From: an uncultured Prevotella sp.
Lineage (GTDB): Bacteria > Bacteroidota > Bacteroidia > Bacteroidales > Bacteroidaceae
Direction of reading: 5' to 3'
NCBI GenBank assembly: GCA_946405145.1
Contig: CAMJGE010000001.1
Location: 124,001-188,000 of the forward strand
Length of the DNA: 64,000 nucleotides
Every line of letters starts with the position of its first letter. Position 1 is the first letter of the stretch. The notes under the pieces were generated by a model, which saw nothing but the letters and a program-made list of their open reading frames with translations, was not told the DNA's origin and did no database searches. Both the position numbers and the translations under genes were made by a program. Positions 37,047 through 45,920 of this stretch are shown here, piece after piece.

Positions 37047-38567
37047 TTACATGACACCAATAGACTTCAATATCGTACCTGCAGCAGGCGAGATCATATC
37101 ACTGAACAAGAACGGTGCACAACCAAGACCTGCTACGCAGAAGATAAGGCAAATCACTGCAACGCGCTCATCCCATGTAGCATCGGTGAGCTCCAGGAAG
37201 TGCTTGTTCTCTACCTCACCATACAGGATCTTACCAACCACACGCAGGATGTAAACCGCTGTTACAACGATCGACATACAGGCAATGATGGTAGCCACCA
37301 TGCGGAATGAGTTATTCGGGTCGCCATAAAGAGGCTCAGCTCCAAAGGCACCCACGAAGATGGTCATCTCAGCAATGAAACCTGAGAAGCCAGGAAGACC
37401 AAGGTTGGCGAGACCGGCGATAACGTAACCTACTGCAAGGAAAGGCATGATCTTCATCAGACCAGCCAGCTCACGGATATCGCGGGTGTGGGTACGTCCG
37501 TAGATCATACCGATGAGGGCAAAGAAGAGGGCCGTCATCAAACCGTGAGAGAGCATCTGCAGGATGGCACCCGTGACAGCCGTCTGACTCATCATCAGCA
37601 GGGCGAAGAGCACGAGGCCGCAGTGAGACACTGAAGAGTAGGCGTTGATATACTTCAAGTCGGTCTGCACACAAGCAGAGAGAGCGCCATAAACCACAGA
37701 GATGGTAGTGAGGATCAGGAAGATCCACGACAGATCCTGAGCAGCATCAGGCAACAGATACATGGCCACACGGAAGCAGCCATAGCCTCCGAGCTTCATC
37801 AGCACACCGGCATGGAGCATCGACACAGCGGTAGGCGCAGAGGCATGACCGTCGGGAGACCATGTGTGGAACGGGAACAGGGCTCCCAGCACACCGAATC
37901 CGATAAAGATGAAGGGGAAGAAGATGTTCTGGATCCAACCTGGGATGGCATGCGCAGCAGCAATGGTTGTCAACTCAAACGTGTAGTTGCCACTATACTG
38001 ACCATTGAAGAAATAGATGCCCAACAGACCGAGAATCAGCAAGGCTGATCCTCCCATCAGCATCAGCGTAAGTTTCATGGCCGAATACTCCTTGCGACCA
38101 GAGCCCCAGACACCAATCAGCAGATACATCGGAATCAGCGCCACCTCGTAGAACATGAACATTGTGAAGAGGTCGGTACTGATGAAGAAACCATACACAC
38201 CTGTTGACAACAGGGTGAACCAGAGGAAATACTCCTTGGTGAGCGGTTTGAGCTGCCAAGAGGCAAAGGTACCCGTGAACACGATGATGCTCGACAGGAG
38301 CAGCATCACCACAGAGATGCCATCGACACCGACGGAATAAGCGATATTCAGCGGACGGAACCAAGGAGTGCTGTAAGTAAGCAGCATCTCAGCCGTATTA
38401 CCAGCTGCACGCTCCTGAATAAAGTAGATGGTCAACCAGATAGAGAGGGCCAGCAGACACGAAGCGCCCGTTACCATCACACCACGCACCTGATTAAGGC
38501 TCTTGGCAAGCCAGAGACCCAACAGCATCAGGGCGGGAATTATTACGAAAACACTTAATATACTCAT
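37047..38567 (-). CDS. nuoM: NADH-quinone oxidoreductase subunit M
   Basis: Antiporter-like pumping subunit of 506 residues, about 14 helices. MFYEVALIPMYLLIGVWG contains the key helix-5 Glu; FGVLGALFPFHTWSPDGHASAPTAVSMLHAGVLMKLGGYG (landmark HTWSPDGH) and AYSSVSHCGLV are family hallmarks. The start is 4 bases after the nuoL stop, so the two are probably translationally coupled. Confidence 0.95.
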   Translation of the reverse strand: MSILSVFVIIPALMLLGLWLAKSLNQVRGVMVTGASCLLALSIWLTIYFIQERAAGNTAEMLLTYSTPWFRPLNIAYSVGVDGISVVMLLLSSIIVFTGTFASWQLKPLTKEYFLWFTLLSTGVYGFFISTDLFTMFMFYEVALIPMYLLIGVWGSGRKEYSAMKLTLMLMGGSALLILGLLGIYFFNGQYSGNYTFELTTIAAAHAIPGWIQNIFFPFIFIGFGVLGALFPFHTWSPDGHASAPTAVSMLHAGVLMKLGGYGCFRVAMYLLPDAAQDLSWIFLILTTISVVYGALSACVQTDLKYINAYSSVSHCGLVLFALLMMSQTAVTGAILQMLSHGLMTALFFALIGMIYGRTHTRDIRELAGLMKIMPFLAVGYVIAGLANLGLPGFSGFIAEMTIFVGAFGAEPLYGDPNNSFRMVATIIACMSIVVTAVYILRVVGKILYGEVENKHFLELTDATWDERVAVICLIFCVAGLGCAPFLFSDMISPAAGTILKSIGVM

Positions 38568-38571
38568 ATCT

Positions 38572-40557
38572 TTAGATGCATAAAAGGATTAATGTTAATG
38601 CAACTGTACCAGTGAGGAACCAGACAGCATACTGGCGGACATCGCCACTCTGCCAAGGACGGAGCGACTCACCAGCCTCGTTGGCACCCCAAGCCAGGAA
38701 GTTGAACGTGCCGTCAACAACATGACGGTCGAACCAGGCAATTGGTGTTGAAACGAGTGCAAAGATAATTCTATGAGTAACGAACTGCCATATCTCGTCC
38801 TGATAGAAACGCTTGTAAGCTGCACGATGCAGTTTCGGGAACGTCTTATACAGACGATCGGCAATCGGCTGAGTCTCACCTTTATAGATATAGGTAGCCA
38901 GACAGATGCTCAAGATGGCAATGATGGTTGATGTAGCAGCAATCTGCGTATCGAAGTGGATGGTGTAATCCGTGCCAGCAGCAGACACATAGCTACCAAA
39001 GCTGCCACCCCATCCGAGGAAGCCACCCAGTGTGGAGTAGATACCCACACCCATGGTGATCACACAGAGCACAATCAGAGGAACTGTCATCGTAGCGGGA
39101 GCCTCATGGGGCGTATGATGCTCGTGAGCCTCCTTGTTCTCCGTACCCCAGAAGATACCGTAGTACAGGCGGAACATATAGAAAGCCGTCATGGCGGCAA
39201 TACCTGTCATGATCCATCCCACCACCGGACTGTACTGGAAGCAGGCTGTGATAATCTCATCCTTCGAGCTGAAGCCAGAGAAGAAGGGAATACCTGCGAT
39301 GGCGAGACAACTGATGAGGAAGGTGATATGCGTAATAGGCATATACTTACGGAGACCACCCATCAGCGCCATCTCATTGCTGTGGACAGCGTGGATAATA
39401 CATCCAGCACCGAGGAACAAGCAAGCCTTGAACATGGCGTGGGTGAAGAGGTGGAACATACCAGCCATGTAACCCAACTGAGCATGATTATCCATCAATG
39501 CGCCATGATGACCTGGCAGAGATACACCCAATGCCACCATCATGAAGGCGATTTGAGAGATGGTTGAGAAGGCGAGCACACGCTTGATGTCGCTCTGGGC
39601 ACAAGCCACGGCAGCAGCGTAGAAAGCGGTGAACACACCCACCCATACCACAATGCTCATGGTATGAGGCGCATAGGCAATCCACAGGGGGAACATACGG
39701 GCAATCTGGAACACACCAGCTACCACCATTGTGGCAGCGTGGATCAGTGCACTGACTGGTGTAGGACCCTCCATAGCATCGGGCAGCCAGATATGCAACG
39801 GGAACATGGCACTCTTACCGGCACCACCGATGAACATCAGCGTGAGGGCTGTAGGCAGGATCAAGCCTCCGGCAGCAACAGCCTTAGCTGTGTTACCCTC
39901 AATGAAAGGTGTCGTGCCCTGCCCCATCACGATGTCACCAGCAAATGAGAAGCTGAATGAATCGACGAAGTAGCCGAAGGTCAGGATACCGATGAGGAAG
40001 AACATATCGGCAAAGCGCGTTACGATGAACGCCTTCTTAGAGGCTGCAATGGCAGGCTTCAGAGGATAGTAGAAGCCGATGAGCAGGTAAGAGCTGACAC
40101 CCACGAGCTCCCAGAACATATACATCTGGAAGATATTGGTAGCCAGTACCAGGCCCAGCATTGACATCGTGAACAGTGAGAGGAAAGCGTAGTAACGCTG
40201 GAATCCCTTCTCACCGTGCATGTAGCCGAATGAGTAGATATGAACCATCAGCGAAACGGTAGAGATCACGATCAGCATCATCACACTGATAGGATCCAAC
40301 AGGATGCCGAGGTCGAAGTGCAGGTTGCCCAAGGGCAGCCATGTAAAATTATACGGAACAAACGTCTGATACACTCCATTCACACGATCCATTCCAAAAT
40401 ACTGGAATGCTGTGAGGTAAGAGAGAACAGTAACGATTCCCAGTGAACAGGTGCCGATGAGTCCGGCAACCTTATGCTGCATCTTCATGCCAGCCAGTCC
40501 AAGAACGATGAACGACAGCAGTGGCAGAAGCATGATAAATATTGTGTAACTAAACAT
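38572..40557 (-). CDS. nuoL: NADH-quinone oxidoreductase subunit L
   Basis: The largest pumping subunit, 661 residues. MFWELVGVSSYLLIGFYY has the conserved Glu, SAMFPLHIWLPDAMEGPTPVSALIHAATMV (landmark HIWLPDAMEGPTP) and AFSTISQIAFMMVALG match NuoL closely. A C-terminal extension after residue 480 should form the long lateral helix and last membrane helix. A 38-base A-rich spacer, nearly identical to that before nuoH, separates it from nuoK. Confidence 0.96.
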   Translation of the reverse strand: MFSYTIFIMLLPLLSFIVLGLAGMKMQHKVAGLIGTCSLGIVTVLSYLTAFQYFGMDRVNGVYQTFVPYNFTWLPLGNLHFDLGILLDPISVMMLIVISTVSLMVHIYSFGYMHGEKGFQRYYAFLSLFTMSMLGLVLATNIFQMYMFWELVGVSSYLLIGFYYPLKPAIAASKKAFIVTRFADMFFLIGILTFGYFVDSFSFSFAGDIVMGQGTTPFIEGNTAKAVAAGGLILPTALTLMFIGGAGKSAMFPLHIWLPDAMEGPTPVSALIHAATMVVAGVFQIARMFPLWIAYAPHTMSIVVWVGVFTAFYAAAVACAQSDIKRVLAFSTISQIAFMMVALGVSLPGHHGALMDNHAQLGYMAGMFHLFTHAMFKACLFLGAGCIIHAVHSNEMALMGGLRKYMPITHITFLISCLAIAGIPFFSGFSSKDEIITACFQYSPVVGWIMTGIAAMTAFYMFRLYYGIFWGTENKEAHEHHTPHEAPATMTVPLIVLCVITMGVGIYSTLGGFLGWGGSFGSYVSAAGTDYTIHFDTQIAATSTIIAILSICLATYIYKGETQPIADRLYKTFPKLHRAAYKRFYQDEIWQFVTHRIIFALVSTPIAWFDRHVVDGTFNFLAWGANEAGESLRPWQSGDVRQYAVWFLTGTVALTLILLCI

Positions 40558-40565
40558 AATTTTAT

Positions 40566-40600
40566 CTTTTTACTTTTTTACCTTTTTACTTTTAACTATC
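40566..40600 (-). repeat. A-rich spacer repeat, copy 1 (nuoK-nuoL)
   Basis: On the coding strand it begins GATAG (holding the nuoK stop) and continues with three AAAGTAAAAA-like units up to 9 bases before the nuoL ATG. A 28-base core is identical to copy 2 at 43074-43109. It may serve as an A-rich translation enhancer. Confidence 0.75.
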
Positions 40601-40904
40601 GTTTCATATTCTTGATAGCCTCAACCTGATCACTCTTGAAATTGCGATACACATTGATAATAATGGCGATGGCAACAGCACTTTCGGCTGCGGCAACACC
40701 GATTACAAAGAGAGTCATGAACATGCCTTCCATACCGTTGGGATAGAGCAGACGGTTGATGGCGGCAAAGTTGATATCGACAGCATTGAGTACCAACTCA
40801 ATGGAGATGAGCATGGCAATCAGGTTACGACGAGTAACGAAGCCATAGACACCAATAAAGAACAGAAGCGCACTCAGTGCGAAGAAACATTCAACAGGTA
40901 TCAT
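40596..40904 (-). CDS. nuoK: NADH-quinone oxidoreductase subunit K
   Basis: A 102-residue three-helix subunit of the complex I proton channel (ND4L type). VECFFALSALLFFIGVYGFVTRRNLIAMLISIELVLNAV carries the conserved Glu of helix 2 (landmark SIELVLNAVDINF), and AAAESAVAIAI the helix-3 Glu. The start overlaps the nuoJ stop by 4 bases. Confidence 0.96.
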   Translation of the reverse strand: MIPVECFFALSALLFFIGVYGFVTRRNLIAMLISIELVLNAVDINFAAINRLLYPNGMEGMFMTLFVIGVAAAESAVAIAIIINVYRNFKSDQVEAIKNMKR

Positions 40905-41416
40905 TGCTTATCCTCCTTTCTTGCTACTACTAAGCCTCCGATGATACAAGCCAGCAGGAATACTGAGATGAACTCGAAAGGCAAAACATACTGATACTTA
41001 CCTGAACCAACGAGGGCTGTTCCGATCTCCTTCATCGGCACCTCAACATTGGCAATCTCCTGAGTGATAAAGCCAGCCTTCAGAAGAATGAGACCTACCA
41101 CCACCAAGCCAGCAAAGGCTGCGAGGCCGCCTACAATCATCTTACTTGACTTCACACGCTCCTCAAGCCCCTGGAGGGTACGCTTGCTCACCAACTGGAT
41201 GGCGAAAACATAGATCATCGTAACGCCACCAGCATACACTGAAATCTGTGCGGCACCCAGGAAGGTATAGTCGAGCAGGAAATAAATACCTGCCACTCCA
41301 AAGAGCACGAACAACATGAATGTTGCGGCTCGCATAATCTTAGTGGTTGTCACGCAAAGTAGCGCAGAGGCTATGATGACAACCGCCAGAATGCAAAACA
41401 TGACGATATTTCCCAT
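40901..41416 (-). CDS. nuoJ: NADH-quinone oxidoreductase subunit J
   Basis: 171 residues, five helices (ND6 type). MFVLFGVAGIYFLLDYTFLGAAQISVYAGGVTMIYVFAI includes the conserved GAAQISVYAGG landmark of helix 3 with its pi-bulge region. It sits between nuoI (6 bases) and nuoK (4-base overlap). Confidence 0.94.
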   Translation of the reverse strand: MGNIVMFCILAVVIIASALLCVTTTKIMRAATFMLFVLFGVAGIYFLLDYTFLGAAQISVYAGGVTMIYVFAIQLVSKRTLQGLEERVKSSKMIVGGLAAFAGLVVVGLILLKAGFITQEIANVEVPMKEIGTALVGSGKYQYVLPFEFISVFLLACIIGGLVVARKEDKQ

Positions 41417-41422
41417 ATGGCA

Positions 41423-41968
41423 TTACTTGGTTTTAGTATTAAACTTACCGATCTCGAATGCTGCACCACCCTCAATGAGGTTTGGCAGAGAACCGCCCTG
41501 GTAAACCTCTTGGTTCAGATGGAGCACCAGCTTGCTGCGGTCGAACACAGCATTTTCGAAATCATTCGTAAACTCGATGGCATCGAAGTTGCAGGCGTTC
41601 GTACAGAGCTGGCAGAACATGCAGTCGCCCAGATCGTACTGATAATCGTCGAGCACCTTCTTTTTCTTGCCCGTCTCAGGATCCTCCGCCATGTGGGCAG
41701 TAATCTTGATAGTTCCGTTCGGACAAGCTTTCTCGCACAAAGTGCAAGCTGTACACTTGTAGCTGCCATCCTCGTTGCGCTTAAATGTCAGGCGTCCACG
41801 ATGGCGCTTTGCCACATGAAGTGTAGTCTTGCGGTTCTCGGGGTACTGCTCCGTTGACTTATTGGTAAAGAAGTCCTTGAAGAATTCCTTCCAGGTGGTC
41901 TTCATACCAATGGCCAAAGTCTTCAGGCCGTGCCCGATTTCTCCGAAATATGTTTTGTTATCTTCCAT
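41423..41968 (-). CDS. nuoI: NADH-quinone oxidoreductase subunit I
   Basis: Ferredoxin-like subunit of 181 residues that carries clusters N6a and N6b. Two C-x2-C-x2-C-x3-C sets are intact: CTACTLCEKACP and CMFCQLCTNAC. It passes electrons toward NuoB. The N-terminal 60 residues hold the amphipathic region that sits on the membrane arm. With NuoEFG absent, this and NuoB are the only Fe-S subunits encoded here. Confidence 0.96.
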   Translation of the reverse strand: MEDNKTYFGEIGHGLKTLAIGMKTTWKEFFKDFFTNKSTEQYPENRKTTLHVAKRHRGRLTFKRNEDGSYKCTACTLCEKACPNGTIKITAHMAEDPETGKKKKVLDDYQYDLGDCMFCQLCTNACNFDAIEFTNDFENAVFDRSKLVLHLNQEVYQGGSLPNLIEGGAAFEIGKFNTKTK

Positions 41969-41977
41969 TGCTATACC

Positions 41978-43066
41978 TTATTTAATATATAAGCCAAGAG
42001 CCACGACAACAGTCATCAGCACGAGGTTGATGAGTGCCAGCGGCATGAGATACTTCCACTCCAGCTTCAGGATCTGGTCGATACGCAGACGAGGGAACGT
42101 CCACTTAATCCACATCAGGATCCAAACCAGAAAGAAAGCCTTACCCATGAACCATACGATACCTGGGATGTAGTTCATCACGGCATCGAAGGCCTCGACA
42201 CCAATATTCACAGGTGCCCAGCCTCCGAGGAACACCGTAGCGGCGATACCTGCGATGATGAATAGGTTGAGGAACTCAGCGAGGTAGAAAAAGCCGAAGC
42301 CCATACCGGAATACTCGGTATGATGTCCAGCTGTTAACTCACTCTCAGCCTCAGCCATATCAAATGGGCCACGGTTAGCCTCTGCGTTACCAGCGATGAG
42401 GAACACGAAGAAGGCGATCAGCGCAGGGATATGCCCCTGGAAGATCAACCACTTCCAAGGGCCTGTCTGTGCCTCTACGATACCACTCATCTGCATCGTT
42501 CCTGTCAGGATCACGGCAGTGATCAGACAGAGGCAGAGTGACATCTCGTAAGAGATCATCTGCACTGCACCACGCATGGCTGAAACCACAGAATACTTGT
42601 TATTAGAACCCCAACCTGCAAGGAAGATACCTACCACACCGATCGAAGAGATGGCGGTGAGGAGGAACACACCCACATTGAAATCAAGCACTGTGGCACC
42701 ATTGTTCCAAGGCAGGAACGAGAAGGCACCCACAGAACCTATAATCACAAGAAGAGGAGCCACGGCATAGAGCAGCTTGTCAGCGCGATCCACGAAGAAA
42801 ATCTCCTTGATGAGCATCTTCAGTACATCGGCAAACACCTGCAGTAAGCCCCAGTAACCTACGCGCATCGGGCCAAGACGGCACTGGAAGTAGGCGCAGA
42901 CCTTACGCTCCATAAATATCAGTACGATAGCGATGAGGGCGTATCCCACCAGGATACCAGCACCCACCAACACGCACTCAATCAATATCGCCAACCAGTC
43001 GGGACATCCTACCGTCACACGAAGCAGTTGGTCGAACCATTGGGTTATAATAGAAAAGTCGAACAT
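41978..43066 (-). CDS. nuoH: NADH-quinone oxidoreductase subunit H
   Basis: 362-residue membrane subunit at the quinone entry site (ND1 type). FMERKVCAYFQCRLGPMRVGYWGLLQVFADVLKMLIKE (landmark RLGPMRVG), PFDMAEAESELTAGHHTEYSG and RLRIDQIL are all conserved. It is preceded by the second A-rich spacer copy. Confidence 0.96.
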   Translation of the reverse strand: MFDFSIITQWFDQLLRVTVGCPDWLAILIECVLVGAGILVGYALIAIVLIFMERKVCAYFQCRLGPMRVGYWGLLQVFADVLKMLIKEIFFVDRADKLLYAVAPLLVIIGSVGAFSFLPWNNGATVLDFNVGVFLLTAISSIGVVGIFLAGWGSNNKYSVVSAMRGAVQMISYEMSLCLCLITAVILTGTMQMSGIVEAQTGPWKWLIFQGHIPALIAFFVFLIAGNAEANRGPFDMAEAESELTAGHHTEYSGMGFGFFYLAEFLNLFIIAGIAATVFLGGWAPVNIGVEAFDAVMNYIPGIVWFMGKAFFLVWILMWIKWTFPRLRIDQILKLEWKYLMPLALINLVLMTVVVALGLYIK

Positions 43067-43073
43067 ATTTTTA

Positions 43074-43109
43074 CTTTTTACTTTTTTACCTTTTTACTTT
43101 TCGACTATC
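43074..43109 (-). repeat. A-rich spacer repeat, copy 2 (nuoCD-nuoH)
   Basis: Identical to the nuoK-nuoL spacer over a 28-base core. It likewise begins with GATAG, here holding the nuoCD stop, and ends about 8 bases before the nuoH ATG. Confidence 0.75.
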
Positions 43110-44718
43110 TGTCAATGTCCGGTATTACAACGTCAATAGCGGCACAAGTAGCAATCAAATCGGCAATCTTTTGACCACGCAGCATCGGGTCGAAAGCACC
43201 TACTAGCGAGAGTCCCATCGGGCGCATCTTCATGCGGTATGGACTCTTATCACCACGAGAGTCGAGATAAACACCAAACTCACCAGCCACACCTTCAACA
43301 GAGTAGTACCACTGTCCCTCGGGCACCTTGATGATAGGCTTCTGCTTCACATAGAAGTCGCCTTCAGGGATGTTGTCGATAAGCTGCTCGATGATGTTCA
43401 GGCTCTGATACATCTCGTTGATGTGAACCAGATAGCGGTCCATCGAGTCACAACCTGTCAGGGTACACTGCTCCCACTCCACCTTATCGTACATATCGTA
43501 TGGATGGTTCTTACGAACGTCGTTCTTCCAACCCGAAGCACGTCCGGCAGGACCAGTCACAGCATAGTTGATACAGTCCTCAAGACTCATCGGACCGCAG
43601 TTCTCCAGACGGTTATGGGTGATGACATTATCGCCAAACACATCCATATACTCCTGAATAGTAGGACGCAGATACTTAATCAGGTCTTTACAGTTCTTGA
43701 CGAAGTTAGGATCGATGTCATCCTGCAGACCACCTATTCTGTAATAATTCTGGATCAGGCGTCCGCCAGTAGTCTCTTCCATGATGTTCAGCACGTGCTC
43801 ACGATCACGCATGCCATACAGCATACCTGTAAGGGCACCAAGGTCCTGAGCCACACACGAGGTGTAAAGCAGGTGAGAGTCGAGACGCTGAAGCTCATCC
43901 ATGATAGTACGGATGTACTTGATACGATCAGTGAGTTCTACACCCATACCTTCCTCAATCACACCAACCAAAGCATGACGGTGTTGCATGGCTCCCAGAT
44001 AGTTAAGTCGATCCGTTAAAGCAAGAGTTTGAGGATATGTCATATTCTCCCACATCTTCTCAATGGCACGATGGATATAGCCCAAGTGGGGATAGATGCG
44101 TTTCACAGTCTCACCATTCAGCACAGTCTGCAGACGCAGCACGCCATGGGTTGCGGGGTGCTGAGGACCAATGTTGATTACATAGTCATCAGCGCTGAAA
44201 AGCTTATTCTGTTTGCTCTGCAGAACACCATCCTTGTCAAGATAAAACTCCAGACCATAGTCAGGCTCTACATCGTCCTCAAGGGTGTATTTGTCGTTGA
44301 ATTCCCAATCCTTACGGAAGGGATAGCCCTTGAAATCTGAGCGCAGGAACAAACGGCGCATATCGGGATGACCCAGGAATACGATACCATAGAAATCATA
44401 TACCTCACGCTCCAGCAAGTCGGCTACACGCCAGATATTTGATACTGTGGGGATGTAAGCTAATGTCTGACCATCCATCACACCAGTACCATTAGATGAC
44501 ATGCCATCGCCACACACCTGCTGCTTGGCTATCATCTTGACAGAGCAACGCTCATGAGTATTGGTATTCTCGAGGATATAGATACAGCCGAGGCCCTCTT
44601 CCTTTCCAAAGTCCTCGCCTACGATGGTGACAAGATAGTCAAAGCCCTTCTTGTCCTTCAAGTTCTGCATCTCCTGTGCGAACTTGTCAAAATCGAATGA
44701 TAAGAACTCTAACTTCAT
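43105..44718 (-). CDS. nuoCD: Fused NADH-quinone oxidoreductase subunits C and D
   Basis: 537 residues joining NuoC (about 1-140; FDYLVTIVGEDFG, LLEREVYDFYGIVFLGHPDMRRL with landmark EREVYDFYG) and NuoD (about 155-537; NIGPQHPATHGVLR, IHRAIEKMWENMTYPQ, NRLNYLGAMQH-like DRLNYLGAM, ending DVVIPDIDR). NuoD holds the quinone site. The fusion is common in Bacteroidetes and in enteric bacteria. The start overlaps nuoB by 4 bases. Confidence 0.96.
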   Translation of the reverse strand: MKLEFLSFDFDKFAQEMQNLKDKKGFDYLVTIVGEDFGKEEGLGCIYILENTNTHERCSVKMIAKQQVCGDGMSSNGTGVMDGQTLAYIPTVSNIWRVADLLEREVYDFYGIVFLGHPDMRRLFLRSDFKGYPFRKDWEFNDKYTLEDDVEPDYGLEFYLDKDGVLQSKQNKLFSADDYVINIGPQHPATHGVLRLQTVLNGETVKRIYPHLGYIHRAIEKMWENMTYPQTLALTDRLNYLGAMQHRHALVGVIEEGMGVELTDRIKYIRTIMDELQRLDSHLLYTSCVAQDLGALTGMLYGMRDREHVLNIMEETTGGRLIQNYYRIGGLQDDIDPNFVKNCKDLIKYLRPTIQEYMDVFGDNVITHNRLENCGPMSLEDCINYAVTGPAGRASGWKNDVRKNHPYDMYDKVEWEQCTLTGCDSMDRYLVHINEMYQSLNIIEQLIDNIPEGDFYVKQKPIIKVPEGQWYYSVEGVAGEFGVYLDSRGDKSPYRMKMRPMGLSLVGAFDPMLRGQKIADLIATCAAIDVVIPDIDR

Positions 44719-45428
44719 GCCTTGCCCTCCTCTTTCTTCAATTCTTCAACAAATTCCTGAGGAACATCAGTTACCACAACTGGTTCACGACGATGATCCC
44801 CATGCTTTGAGCGGAACGTTAGCTCCTCGTTAGATACACCAAGCGCAGCCTCCTCAGCAGTCTGCTTGTGGTTGGCACCACCGAAGAACTTCTCGATCTT
44901 CACCTTACGCTGCAGCTGCATCATGCCATACATGATAGCCTCCGGGCGTGGGGGACAACCAGGAATAAACACATCTACGGGCACGATCTCCTCAATACCC
45001 TTCACTACATGGTAGCTCGATTTGAACGGTCCACCGCTGATAGCACAACCACCTACGGCAATCACGTACTTAGGCTCGGCCATCTCGTCGTACAGACGCT
45101 TCAACGCAGGTGCCATCTTATGTGTAATGGTACCGGCACACATAATCAGATCTGCCTGACGTGGAGAGTTACGAGTCACCTCGAAACCAAAACGGGCAAA
45201 GTCGTATCGGGCACAACCGCAGGCCATGAACTCAATACCGCAGCAACTGGTGGCAAAGGTCAGTGACCAGAGCGAGTTACTACGCCCCCAGTTAATCAAC
45301 TGATCCAGCGAACCTGTAATCACATTGACGCCGCCCTCATGGAGCTCGTCGACAATCTTCTCCAACGATGAGTTATCATTCCACTCCTCGTAGGGAATAC
45401 TCTTGATGTGGGGCTTTCTTACTTCCAT
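44715..45428 (-). CDS. nuoB: NADH-quinone oxidoreductase subunit B
   Basis: 237-residue subunit with the terminal N2 cluster. Its four ligands are visible: the adjacent pair in ATSCCGIEFMACG, Cys in LIMCAG and Cys in IPGCPPRPEA. I start at 45428 (MEVRKPHIKSI); the open frame extends upstream only as a shadow of nuoA. The first codons overlap nuoA by 10 bases. A C-terminal tail of about 60 residues (SKHGDHRREPVVV) is longer than in E. coli. Confidence 0.96.
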   Translation of the reverse strand: MEVRKPHIKSIPYEEWNDNSSLEKIVDELHEGGVNVITGSLDQLINWGRSNSLWSLTFATSCCGIEFMACGCARYDFARFGFEVTRNSPRQADLIMCAGTITHKMAPALKRLYDEMAEPKYVIAVGGCAISGGPFKSSYHVVKGIEEIVPVDVFIPGCPPRPEAIMYGMMQLQRKVKIEKFFGGANHKQTAEEAALGVSNEELTFRSKHGDHRREPVVVTDVPQEFVEELKKEEGKA

Positions 45429-45769
45429 TCCAAATCTCCTTTCCGCCAGGCATAAGCCAAGCCTAACACCAGAACTACCAGGAAGAAGCCGATACTCAGT
45501 AAAGCCATTGCGCCGTACTCCTTCACTACCACTGCCCATGGATATAGAAACACCGTTTCTACATCGAACATGAGGAACAAGATGGCAAAGAGATAGAATC
45601 CCACGGAGATAGGCAGCCAAGAACTGCCACGGGTGGGAATACCACTCTCATACGGCTCACCTTTCACCTTCGCGTAGGACCGGGGGCCTATCAGCTTGGC
45701 TACGACATAAGCCGCCACCACCAATGTAATAGCCGTCACCAAGACGGTAATTAACAAAGTAAAGTTCAT
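45419..45769 (-). CDS. nuoA: NADH-quinone oxidoreductase subunit A
   Basis: 116 residues, three membrane helices (ND3 type). KGEPYESGIPTRGS is the conserved loop that in other species carries a Cys or its replacement near the quinone site, and FDVETVFLYPWAVV is the helix-2 signature. First gene of the ten-gene nuo operon, with a leader of roughly 80 bases. Confidence 0.95.
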   Translation of the reverse strand: MNFTLLITVLVTAITLVVAAYVVAKLIGPRSYAKVKGEPYESGIPTRGSSWLPISVGFYLFAILFLMFDVETVFLYPWAVVVKEYGAMALLSIGFFLVVLVLGLAYAWRKGDLEWK

Positions 45770-45788
45770 AAAAATAATATAATGTTAT

Positions 45789-45800
45789 AACAATATTGTT
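45789..45800. promoter_or_regulatory. 12-base palindrome in the nuo leader
   Basis: AACAATATTGTT is a perfect palindrome within the leader between the nuo promoter and nuoA. It could be an operator for a dimeric regulator or a chance AT-rich palindrome. Confidence 0.3.
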
Positions 45801-45854
45801 CTCGTTTCTAAGCAGTTACGGCAAATAGAAAAATACCTTCACGGCTTTACAGCT

Positions 45855-45863
45855 GCAAAGGTA
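45855..45863 (-). promoter_or_regulatory. -7 box of the nuo operon
   Basis: The minus strand reads TACCTTTGC; no other clear promoter lies between 45770 and 45920. Confidence 0.6.
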
Positions 45864-45920
45864 CTAATTATAATTGTAAATCTAACGAATATTTATAAAA
45901 AAATCGTTAATTCTTATCAA

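Noticed and set aside
38956..39567. Plus-strand open frame of 203 codons, His/Thr-rich
   Set aside because: Antisense shadow of nuoL; composition is typical of a reversed membrane-protein gene.
43423..44019. Plus-strand open frame of 198 codons
   Set aside because: Antisense to the NuoD part of nuoCD, which is fully conserved.
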